Positions 49,201 through 60,716 of a stretch of DNA of 64,000 nt are shown one piece after another. Origin of the DNA: Paragonimus westermani (taxonomy: Eukaryota; Platyhelminthes; Trematoda; Plagiorchiida; Troglotrematidae); assembly GCA_008508345.1 (NCBI GenBank), contig QNGE01000845.1, forward strand, positions 89,875 to 153,874. Direction: 5' to 3'. Numbering within the stretch: position 1 is the first letter of the stretch; each line of letters starts with the position of its first letter. The translations under genes were made by a program, and so were the position numbers. Under the pieces are notes generated by a model that was not told the origin of the DNA, searched no databases, and saw only the letters and a list, made by a program, of their open reading frames with translations.

Positions 49201-52200
49201 ACATAGTTAGCAATGGCATTTAGCGCCTATTTCCGGGTGGACAGTAATGTTGTGAATCCAGAAGGCGGACGACACAAGGGTTGTTTTATAGGAGAAACCA
49301 ATACACCACTTAAGCGTCTCAACGGGACTAGAAACAAAAACACTCATTTGCACGCCACACTCGTCTGAGGATGCTCCAGTCGCTTTGGACACCATGTCTC
49401 AGTTCCGTTATATGGTGAAAGCTATTAAATGTCATTCTGCCTTCCAACGATCCTTCCCATATCTCTCCCGTATTTATCCCGCGATCATTTCGATCCATGC
49501 GGCTACTGAATAGTGGTGTGAGTAGTATGGTGCGACCATTTATCCTCACTACAGTAGTTTTCGTTCTGTGTCCGTATGATAACAGCAAGATGACAAAAAA
49601 GAAGTGCACCCTGAAAAAATCTAAATTTGTGCCGAATGAGATGTACTCAACCATTTGAAGGTGTGCTATCTTAGGACCATAGTGTAATGTATCATCATGT
49701 GCAGCAGTTCGCAACACAGTTATTCAGCGTGCAGTTGTACAATCCATCCTCTGAGACACACGTAGTAAACTAATAACAATGACGTGTAAACGAAGTCACT
49801 ACGGCCCGCATGACCCACAGTGTTGTTGAGCAAGTGTAGGCTCACGCCATGTCTTATGAAAGGCCGTTGCGAACTTAGCTTTGTGTGCACAGAAGCAAAA
49901 TAATCCTTTCTATAATCCAGGCGTCAATCGGGAAACACTATGAGCGAGTGAATGATGGATTAGAAAAATGGCCGTGAACACTAGGTCAGACTGATATGGT
50001 CAGCTCGTCACACAGGTGTAAAACGCCTTATCCTTTACAAACGCACACTGTGATACATACGCAGTCCATGTTGAACAACGTCAAAATATGCCAGCTTTTC
50101 GGTCTATGTTTAATTTTGTCCAGTGGTGGTGACGACCAAACACTTTCAATCTTGACAAGTTACGCGCAAGATTTTGTGTAAACTGCATTACATGTTGACG
50201 AAGAACGTAGCTCTACAAACAACACGCCTGGAAAAACAGGGTAATTTCAAGTCACTATGGAAGTGCACGACCAGAAAGTAACTACGGCCGAGGCCCAGCG
50301 ATATGTCCTTCGTACACTGAGTTTCACAACTTACGGTGGAAAGTGAATCGGGACTTGTCTTTCCAGATGATTAGACTCCACACAGCACTGACCATCCCAT
50401 TCTCCCTATCATAGGTCTATACCAGAAGGGATAGACGTATCAGACACGGTTGTAAAGAATTTCTAAGTTATTTAACTGTCATCACAATATACTTAAGGAT
50501 GGTAAAAGTTACCCAGCTTATGACAGGAAGCAACTGGTTCGGAAACGGCCGTCATCACAAAGTGTCAAACATTTTGCAAGCAGTTACTTCACATCAGTGA
50601 CTTCCATAGTGGTTCTAGAAGCTGCACTGCCTCTCCAAATATGGCGTTCATAAATACATAGTTTTCTTGTCAACATTTAAATCACTTTACCTTATATCCA
50701 CTCCTTTCTCCGAGTCACGTGCCAAAGATCTGAAATCGGTTGCGTTTCATCGGTTTTGACAAATCAAAACTGGATGGAGGCAGAGACCTCACTCGACCTT
50801 GCCGAGCAAAAATGGTATAATAGTTGCTGGATGAGGCCGTATAAAGTGGATCGGTTTTCCGTGTGTATAGTGGGCTGACCGTGCATCTGATTAAATGCCG
50901 AGGACGATCTGGGCGGTGAGTCATTGGCATTCTTTATTTGTGCTTCTTGTTTCGTTCGTAAATTTTAGGGAAGAGATTTTTGGTTTTGCCCGACCTTGCA
51001 ACTCTCTGTGTTAACTGACCGACCATGTTCTGTTCGGACAGTACTGACGATCGGCAGACGTACTTATACATGTGCTTCTTTGCATCGCACAACGCGTGGT
51101 CCAAGTTCATGAACCTACCTATGGTCATCCTCTAACATAAAGCCATCTCTTATCAATCAGAACTGACACCGGTACTCCTACTGATGTCAGTCCACTACGG
51201 CCAGTCTGCTTGATTCATTACATTCACTGTGGGGCATCCAACCACACGCGTTTCCAACCAGATCTGTTTTTTTTTCAGACTGGCACATTAGTCGGAGTTA
51301 CGATTACCTGCATAACACAGGATACGCTGAATTGCGTTTACGACGAAATCTTCTGAATAAGTATGCAGAAGAAATGTTCTAGTGTTTAGTTACCGGTAGA
51401 TCAGCTGAAAGCACATTACGCATACTATTTCTTAGGCTGGGATAAGGCTTGTTCAGTCGCCGGTCACTGAGAAGCCCTTGCACAGTAGTTGTAGTTTTCT
51501 ATCCTGTGTTTACCGGTCGAAGCAGCTCACACAAGGACCAAATTACCGGCAATCATGGCGAAATAGGTGAGAAGGTTTTTCTTGTGTTATTGGTGTGGGT
51601 AAGCGCGTCTGCCCACCGTTTTTGACATCAGAACACCGCCACTCGTAACTATAGTAACGTTGGACTCCAGATTGATGGATACAGGTCAGTTAGATCTGGT
51701 AGGAAACAACCAAACACCTTCACGCAAACTGTTAAAGCGACGAAGTGATTCGTCGCATGTGAACGTGAGTTGTATTTAATGGGAATGTGAATAATGTTTA
51801 CACTTCTCACCGTTAACCGTGTGTTGTGAAATTCTTTCTTGAAAGTATGCTGTGAAGGTATGGCTGGATATGGGAGACCCTGTGATCAGCTTAAATTCAA
51901 ATATTGTTTAACACCTACCACATTTGTTGTCGTGAAACCTCACTGTGCTACATGCACTGGTAGAACCGTTCAAGTACTCACTTAGTGTATGGTCCGTTTT
52001 AAATCGTTCCTGGCAGTTTAGGAGAATCCACTCAGTAACGCGTAATCGACAATAACGCCTAGTCAGACGGTCGGGTTAATAAGGTTATCTTCTGCGTACC
52101 AAAAAGCCGAAGACTAGACTTTTCACAGTCAGGTCTTTTCTGAAATATGCACATAATAAATACAATGTGTAGTAAGCGTCATGCAACCGTGTGGCCGACA

Positions 52201-54430
52201 AACTGACGAACAGATTACGCAATCTCGGCTACACAGGCAGTTACCAGTGCAAACGAAACCTCATTGTATCCTCTACTACTCGGTAAAACCTCATTAATCA
52301 ACCCCGATACATTCGCGGGTCGTGACTGTAAAGCTGTGATACGCGATACGCACACAATCGATAACCTCAGTCGAGATCGGAAAGTATGGGATCCAGTGGC
52401 ATAACGCTGCTCTAGCTCAATCGTCCACATCATCAACTCTCAAATGAACTAGATCACTCTTGTCCCTGTGATCATCACATATCGTGAATGATCCGCTATT
52501 TTTCGTGCAGTGCGAATCTTTGACTGTGAGTGCTCATTTATGCGATCATTGACATCTGCTTACTAACCACTCAAGGTTTCCTGAAAGTACGCGATACATT
52601 CTTGATGGCAACATGACATGAACTGATTCTTTTTTTGTCTAGCAGATGTCACAGCATTATAGACGTTTTTATATCCCGGTGTATGACATTTTCTGTCCCA
52701 TTATGTGAACTTCAGTGCCCTGAAGAACGACGAACCTTGTGTTATTTTTCTGTTCATCTCTTTTTTTATACATGCCTTACCGAAAATCTCTGTTTGCACG
52801 GTGTTGTTGTCTGACTATACTAATCCGGTTGAGGTAATAGGTTGATTGTTTAGAGCTGAATACCAAGTAACACCATGTAGTTGATAGCCAACTAGCTTCA
52901 AACTGACTAGCTTTCATTTTCGGCCAATCATTTTCTTTGCCACCGCTGGTTCGTCCAATAAAAGATGCCAGTGTAATTTTCCTATCCGAATAACGCAGTG
53001 TTCACAATCGCGCAGTCGCGTTTCCCGTTAATACTGACAACAGTGTATCACTATATATCGAGCACTGTAATGACGCATAAACCGACCGACCCCACAAAAG
53101 CGTACTTTTTTGTAAAACCTATGCTTTGAAGGTGGTAGACCCCCGATGGAAATCAGTGCATGAACAGTTCCGGAATGGATGTCCGAAAGTCGGGTCAATC
53201 AAATAGGTTAGTGGGTTAAGCGGGCCGGTGTTTTATTTGGTACAGACGCGTGTAGGGCAGTGCTGGATACGATATGACAGTCATTTGTATGCCCAGTGTG
53301 CAAAGTGGGTCTTTAGTTTAGTTAAGTCACCACAACCGCCCTTTGTGTGACTAATCCGCGACTTTTCGGATCGGACCGCCGGCACAGTGGTTCCCTCACC
53401 GCAACTCGCATACAGTTGTATGGCATTCGTAGCATTTCCAGTGGATTCTTGTTCTTCTCAACACAGCCGACTTAACCATGTCCTAATAAAGACAGGTCTT
53501 GCAAATGAGTCAATCACTGTCGAACAGATCCTCACACTCCCTTAATTTTAGTATAACATGATGAGAGTGCACAAATCTCTCCGTGTAGTATGTCTAGTAG
53601 CGATGTGCAAGGTGGGACACAGGGTTGCCTGAACCTTTAACTTCGTGTGTTTGAAGGCTTGTTATGATAAGTGAACAAGTCAAAGATGTAACTCAATGGA
53701 ATCCTTCAATACAGCCATCAGATGTGATTAAAGCCAACAACTGATGAATTACGGACGAAACGAGTAATCGAACTGGACATCATTGAAGCATACTGGCTCA
53801 GTAGACAGGAACGGATGAACGAACGTTGCACCAAGCGACGTGAACCAAACGGGCAAAAAATACAGACAATGGTTAACTAAACTCCTCTGCGTTTAGACCT
53901 GGAAGGTAAGTTGAAAAAAATGGGTGCACCATCGACGACATACCAATGTGGTGTGGGTAAAATAATGGTCTCGTGATTAGTTAGAATAGGCTTGAGACTG
54001 ATTGAGCAGTGAGGATTTTTACGGAACATGAAAGTGATGTGATCACCAGTAAAGTTCTGCTCACGGTTAAGAAGGTTCCACAGAATTGACCCACATCGAT
54101 GTCTAGGCGCCAGGAACGTTCAGACGACTGAACGGTTTTAAGGACACGCCCTGGATTTTAACGTCACTGGTCTCTCAAAAACTAACACAAGAATTAACTT
54201 ATCTTACTGACTGCATCGATTTTAATTCTGTCCTTCTATCCACACGTCTTAATTTTACCGAATCTGAAAACTCAAACTTTGGTTGATCTCTTGTCCCATT
54301 ACCCTCGACTGTTACCTCTGAAGTGATGTATTGATTCACATCTTGCATGCCGTTACTTACCTCAAAAATCCTCAACTAGTTCGCTCGCTCAAATAAACAT
54401 AAACACAATGCCTAAAAACCGAACGATTGA
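46231..54430. other. Long quiet stretch; nothing assignable
   Basis: Over 8 kb without a recognisable family. The longest frames are 49328-49717 on - (129 codons) and 48899-49219 on - (106 codons), adjacent and on the same strand. I do not recognise either and their composition is not distinctive. They could be a decayed element, a host exon or chance. Confidence 0.4.
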
Positions 54431-54431
54431 A

Positions 54432-54500
54432 CGATTTTCTTTTACTGATGAGTAGTAGAGGATTTGGTTTATTTTTAAGTTGACCATCACTCACATTTGA
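54432..54500 (+). repeat. Direct repeat unit left of assembly gap
   Basis: The block TTACTGATGAGTAG, then a GATTTGGTTTATTTTTAAG-like stretch, then TTGACCATCACTCACATTTG is repeated at 54728-54800 with a few changes. The two units are about 296 bp apart in the given coordinates and enclose the run of N, so the gap probably falls in a tandem or clustered repeat. Confidence 0.8.
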
Positions 54501-54549
54501 TCGCAGCGTCCGCATTCAGATAGACTTTCCAGCTAGCCTCTTTCGAAAA

Positions 54550-54656
54550 NNNNNNNNNNNNNNNNNNNNNNNNNNNNNNNNNNNNNNNNNNNNNNNNNNN
54601 NNNNNNNNNNNNNNNNNNNNNNNNNNNNNNNNNNNNNNNNNNNNNNNNNNNNNNNN
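54550..54656. other. Assembly gap (107 N)
   Basis: All bases are N. The true length may differ from 107. The flanking direct repeat offers a simple reason for failure to assemble. Confidence 0.98.
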
Positions 54657-54727
54657 ACTCCAATCGATAACCCCGCGATTAGGACTTCCGAGACAGGTCG
54701 AGATCACAGAACTCATTCAACGTGCAA

Positions 54728-54800
54728 GGCGATATTTTGCCTTACTGATGAGTAGTCGGGGATTTTGTTTATTTTCAAGTTGACCATCACTCACATTTGA
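54728..54800 (+). repeat. Direct repeat unit right of assembly gap
   Basis: Second unit of the repeat described at 54432-54500, carrying TTACTGATGAGTAG and TTGACCATCACTCACATTTG. The sequences outside the two units are unrelated, so if this is a satellite with a ~300 bp period only short parts are visible. Confidence 0.8.
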
Positions 54801-55771
54801 AGTCGTGACCGAAAAACAGCACAACGAAACTATCATGGCCTCCCTCATTCGTGGATGGTGACATGGAGTGTTGCATGTCAAAATTCGTCAAAACCGTCAA
54901 CACACAATAAACTGCTTTAACGGTTTTGAGATCCGTGATCTATTCTTAAAATTTTATATGACAGCTACTACTGAGTCCACCTGAAGCAGATGTGCCAAGA
55001 AAATGAAGAACGCAGAAGGGTGATCTATTCACAGTTTGTAACCGGGATTGCAACAGAAGGCACAGAGGACGGAGTTATATGAGATTACAGTTGTTCACCG
55101 ATTGGCTGGTATTGCACAGCGCCTATCAAGATGAATAGAATTCAACTGCAGGTAAGTCAGTGACCTCAAAATAAGAAAAAAAAGTAACTAGCAAGATCAC
55201 CAGAAGGCCCGAAGAACTGGGAACTCAGAAAGTTCAAATTCATGTAGACAGTAACCAGCGAAGCTAATTCACGTAAAACTAATCACTGATAAGGTGAAAG
55301 GAACGAGACTGCGTATCGATCTGTTGTGTTGAACGACAGCACCTGTAGATATACATACGAGTGAACTATGCTGTGAAAATGTAGCAGGAGTGATTAAAAG
55401 AATGGTGCCTGGTAGGTAGACTAGTTTCCAAATCCAAACCAGAATGTTTGTTTCAGGCCGATACACCATGTGTTGATGAGTGTGCTCAACCATTTTCTAA
55501 TGAAAATGAATAGTATGATTTATGCAGTCTGATAGAGCACGCCACATATCTACAAATAGGTGTCGAGTAAAGCCCAATGCATTAGAGAATATTAGTTATC
55601 CTGTTTCCAAAGTTAGATACATATGAAAGAAGTATTTTGAAAAGGAACAATTGAATGGAGAGAGCTCAACAATTATCGCGGGTTGTTTAAGTTACATTTG
55701 ATTTCTTATGAATTCTACGGGGATCTGGAGAGGACTGAAACTGTCAAATGATTCAACGCTGGTGAAGCAAC

Positions 55772-57030
55772 TTGACGGGTACGTTAGGTTTAGCACGAGG
55801 GTCGGAGTCGGCTGTTGTAAGATTCCCCGTTGATTGCATTGGCGATAAGGAGTTCCCAAGGTTTTGCTGGAATGTTTTGCGCCAGTGCAACTTAGCCCCC
55901 ACAGCTAAAACTCCACAACATCATACTTCAAACGAAAGGGATTCGTGGTCGTCAAACATAGACGAATTAACGCGTAATCTGCCTCGGCCTGTGGTCGCTG
56001 TCGAGACGCTCCCCGAGGAAGACAGGAGATTGCTGAAACAATACGTACAAACAGAGGTGTCAAAGCAAGTGGATAAAAAGCAGAACTTGTTGCTGTGTGG
56101 TGTGAATCCAATCGAGAGACGGATTTACCGGTGAAACGGTTGTAACTGTTGTTGGAAGTGAATGAGCTTAAGTAGTTCTGGAAATCGATGGCTGGATTTA
56201 TTGATAATACAATCACGAAACGCCATAATTTATAAACTAAAACAAGACAAGTTCACAACAACAGTGTCATGGCAAAGCTCGAATTTCTAATTCCGATAGA
56301 GAGAGGGCACGTGCTAACGCGCAGATACACTGACTCGATACGATCAGTGAGAATGATCGCATTGAAAGACCACGGATTCGAAGAGAGAAAGGATGTAAAG
56401 TGGCAAAACTCAAGTGAAAATCTATTTCTCACACGCCAGTTACCCGTAACCATCAAACCGTTTATCAGTGTGCTTCTTAATCACCCTTGAGTCCGTCCAA
56501 CCTACAAACCCTTGTGAACGTTTTCATTCTTGGACAACGGATGCACTCTGGTAGAAAAATGAATCCAAGTAAATCAAGACTTCGGAATCGTTCCATTTGG
56601 TCTTTCCTGTCATCCAACATTCGGTCAGCAATTTCTTGTTTATGCCAACAGCTTAATAAGTGGAGTCGATTACTGTCCATTAATGGAAGCCATTCTGTTC
56701 GCCCGTTTCCTCTTGCTTTCTGCTACCATAATGTGTGGCACACCAGTGAATTCCAAACCAAGGATGGGACTCTAATCATAACTCGTTTCAGTGGAAATCA
56801 GTGGTGTAACTGCAAACAATCAAAGCGACTAATCATCCGGTACGTCCGTTTGCATTTGCGAATTTCGTGCTTGGTCGGATTGGATAATGTGCCTTTTTCC
56901 GTTCGTGATGTTGCCTTTTCATCCAATGATGTTATCGGCTTACCTGATCAGTTCTCACTGTTCGATTGCACTGTGTTGTCTGCTGCGTTCAATCATTCCA
57001 ATCGGAATCGGTGGTGGTTGTATTGAATTT
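55772..57030 (+). pseudogene. Possible CR1-like LINE relic: ORF1 remnant and endonuclease start
   Basis: The frame 55772-56134 (120 codons) and then 56269-56490 (73 codons) contain KKQNLLLCGV and, later, VLTRRYTDSIRS ... FEERKDVKW, which recall the C-terminal half of LINE ORF1 proteins. Further on, VYANSLISGVDY and ARFLLLSATIM (about 56638-56730) line up with the conserved endonuclease start Y.NARSL..K.DEL...... P.fillsETW. In another frame, within the 179-codon frame 56487-57026, KRLIIRYVRLHLRI and LFDCTVLSAAFNHS (about 56820-57000) line up with GGGV..YVR and the CTVYRPPNS-like block. The matches are individually weak but in the correct order. No RT was recognised further 3'. Confidence 0.4.
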
Positions 57031-60000
57031 GGTCAGTTAGTTTGAATTTATGTCCGCTGCAGCCAATCAGCTATCATTGCAGTCAGTAGGCAGAAGTGAG
57101 CGCTCAGACAAATGAACACTCGCATAAGGAATTCCAGAAGATTTCAGGACATGTGGTGATCAGACGAGCATGAGACAATAAGTCCACGCGACAGCGCGTG
57201 ATTTGGTGGATTGATTTAGACGTAACGCTATAAGGGTCCGCTTCACACTACCCGATCTTTACAATCCAGGCCACCTGGCTTTGATAGCCTTCGACTTTAT
57301 GTATTCCAAATACCATAGTTTTGTAATCACTACCCCCCGATCACTTCGGTTTTGGTCAACTCCTCGTAGTCATCTTCTCAGCAGATCGTCAGCGACGTGG
57401 TTGTTCCGTGGATACCGCACGATTAGAGAAAGTAAGTGACGCTTTCCAGCTGGCTGTAGTAATCTTGGTAATGAATTGACTGGAAGTCATCTTAGTACTC
57501 GATTCCTTGAAACGGTTGCATCGACACTAGAAAATATGAGCGAAGTTCATGGGAAGGATAGCATTCTAGCCATAGCTTGTGATAACGTGACGGTTGCAGT
57601 CTGTTCGCGTTTCGTTTTAGATTTAAATCGTCCGCCAGACAGTCTTCTCAGTTTTAAATGATGACGCAGTACGATCAAACAGTGTTTTAAACTAAAAAAT
57701 ACTGCACTTCGTTTTGATATCAGTTCTCATGACAGCCGTATCGACTACTACTCTCTGGACGTAGCACAATGTGCTGCAATTTTTTGCTGGTGAAAACACC
57801 GCTTAGTCCTTTGATTAATCGACGGATTCACACACCACCATGGACTATTTAATAAAATGCGAGATAGACTGTTATTTGGCGATCGTGTACCTAAAAAGAG
57901 ATCGAAGCTTTGGATTTTCTATAGGTTTTGCAACTAAATGTACCACTCTGTTAGTAACTTCTCGTCTGCTTAGTCTAAAGCAAGTTTACATGTGGTTTCC
58001 TACGGTAAAGTTAATTAATTTATCCCAAGAAAAAAAAACGAACTGTGCCTTTTTTTAAAGAGGTGGGGCAGGTTATCGAACAACCTATTAGCGAATAATT
58101 GCTAGGCTCCAAATTTCGACGGGTGCAGATACTTAGCGCTATTCGAACCTCAATTATGAAAATCTAGAGGAGAATGGGGTTTCCTTCCTGCTATTTTCTT
58201 TACAGAGTGCCATTCAGTAATGTCGACTCCGGCTAGAAGACGGTTGCCCACAGTTATCGCTCTTCAGTCAACAAGATTAGTTAAGCGCCACTTTCTGAAA
58301 CACTATTGGGATTCTCGGTGATAAAGAACAAGGAAATTAAGTCTGGTGACCAAACCGGATTGCATCTTGTTCTCAAACCCAAGGTAGTGGCACTCAACTC
58401 AACGCATATCACCCCTCTGAATCTAAAGCTTCATTGTGGTGTAGGCTTGGTAGACAGATCGAAATTAGGCCAAATTTCTTCAAAAAAGAGTCTGAAAATT
58501 AGAAGAAAACCATCAATCGAATTTGTCGGAATATCCCGGGTTTTTTATGGAAACTGTTCAGTTTACTTGCTTGAATGTAGCCCAGAAACGCCTGGGAAAA
58601 AAGAAGGTCTAATTCGGGCAGCCCCTTTGAGTGAATTAACTGCATCACTATCGAGAAAGCTCCGAATTTCCGTATCATTAAAAACTGAGAGAATGAAACC
58701 TACTGATTTGAACTAGATTGACCAGGTTTGACAACAAGATTACCGAACGATGGAGTGCCATATATGGCCTAGAAAATTTGTTACACTTCTTTATAAGGTT
58801 ACTACATATCTTGTGAGCAGTACAACAAGTCCTGGATGTACCGCGATACGGTTCACTTATCGTCAGAAAATTGGTATCTTCCAACTAATCTTCTGACAAT
58901 CTGAGGCCGACAATATCAACAGCAATGAGACTTGATAGGGGTGATTCCCTGATTGGAGAACGATCAGCTAATCAGAGATCACGTTGTTCTGATTTTCCCG
59001 ACATCCTGGCAAAGTACGTGATATTTACAAATGTGTTTTTTGTTGCCCATTAGGGAATTATAATGTATCTTACTTTATTCATTTGTAATCAACCGTACAT
59101 CTTGCCTGCCAGATTTACACACACCCACTGAGATAGTTGACCACGACCAGTTGTAATTGACTGTGGACCATGATAGTCGGATGACTTGATACGATGGAGC
59201 AGGGTGATGTGACTCGAAAATAGCTAACTCAACCACGTTACTGTGATGTCCAGGCTTTATCCATCGACCCGTCTAGGTCTGGAAGCTTGACTGGATTGTC
59301 TCCACATACACAGTGTCAAAACCTCCGTGAAATGTTTGTTGCCCCCTTCCTCTCTCACCCCCTTCTCTCTCTCTCTCTCTCACCTCAATTCCACATATGG
59401 AACATCATGAGTTGACGTTGCAGGAGCTTCTCATCCCGTAGTCTCTGTGACATCTTTAAGGCGCTGCGATACGTTGATTGACTATATTTTCCATCTTATG
59501 TATGATACTTTTTCTGTAAACGGTCTTAGTATACAATTCATTTGTAGCCTTCTTACATGATCCCTTCGTTAGTCGAGATGAGTGCTTGTTACTGGTTGTA
59601 TACTGAGGAAGACACTGGCTGTGTAAATCTGTGAACAGTTGTGCACCAAACTGTAAGTGTTTAATGGCCGTTGCATTCTTGGCGTGAACGCGTGAAAATG
59701 TGCACTGTTTGACATGACTTAAACTCAATCATGGATGAGGGAATCAACAATAAACCACCACATGATTTGGAAAAATCTAGATGGAAAGACAGCAGGCAGA
59801 GATAACCTTGACTTATTCCCAAAATCGCTGTGTAGTGCGTGCCTCTTACTAACCGGGACAGCCTGTCACACTGAGCCAATTTATTGATAATGTGAAGTCA
59901 TGTTTGTCAAGAGTCGATATCACGGTTTACCATGAACGCAAATCGAGCAAAACGTTTAAACGTACACAATAATCAACGCCGTAGTTTTGTTCGATCAACA

Positions 60001-60390
60001 TATGCATCAGAAGTAAGCTGCGCCACAAGCTTTCTAGCCACACGTATCCAAACGTTCGTAGCTGACCGAACTTTGTTTCAGTGCGTCATCGCCGATAAAA
60101 TCATATGCCCACAGCTGTGTTCAATGTCATTTCTATTATGCCCACTTTTTCTAATTTGCAAATCATCCAACACCATTTCTCCCGATCAACAGAAACACCG
60201 GAACCCACCGACAAAGATATTTTCCTAGTCTACAGCAATCCATGATTTAAATTAAGACAATTCCTGCTAGAGGAAACAGTTTTCTCATCAAGGCTACACT
60301 TTACATTAATTGCAACCGTGGAAAATCTGCCATGACAACAGACGAAATTTTCACGGTTGTCTTATCAGCATCAATCCAGTTTTCCAACTT
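57031..60390. other. Unassigned stretch with several medium-length open frames on +
   Basis: Frames 57476-57661, 57840-58058 and 58306-58716 (136 codons) follow one another on the + strand 3' of the possible CR1-like relic, but I recognise no RT motifs in them. A CT dinucleotide tract lies at 59363-59382. I cannot decide between decayed LINE sequence, host exons and chance frames. Confidence 0.35.
59363..59382. repeat. CT microsatellite
   Basis: About ten CT units flanked by pyrimidine-rich sequence. Confidence 0.9.
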
Positions 60391-60659
60391 ACAACGCGGC
60401 TACCGAGTTTCTTGTGAGATGCATACGAGTGGACGATTCCACTGCAGCATTCCTCCTGCTTGATGATCCAGCCTGGTAGCAACCTCCACGTTTGAGACCC
60501 AGTCAATAATAATGTCATTTCGTTTGATGGCAAAACGCCTACAACCTGAATGCCACCTCCAGCAAACAGTCGAACACTTGGAGAAGCCAACCACTCAAAA
60601 GGAATGAAGAGTAACTCTATCCTCTCCAGAGAGGAGGGCGTGACTGTAGTAGGTAAGTG

Positions 60660-60660
<1 letters not shown>

Positions 60661-60716
<56 letters not shown>
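60661..60716 (-). repeat. (CAT)n microsatellite in the 3' region of RTE copy B
   Basis: Eighteen uninterrupted CAT units plus two bases (ATG units when read with the element). RTE elements often end in short tandem repeats. A shorter tract sits at the equivalent place in copy A (37025-37040) and at the end of the nested fragment (63586-63596). Weak similarity between A and B continues about 50 bp beyond the tract, so it may be just inside rather than at the very end. Confidence 0.9.

Noticed and set aside
50715..51128. Two adjacent minus-strand frames considered as the end of an LTR retrotransposon pol
   Set aside because: No integrase motif, no LTRs and no consistent block order; left unassigned.
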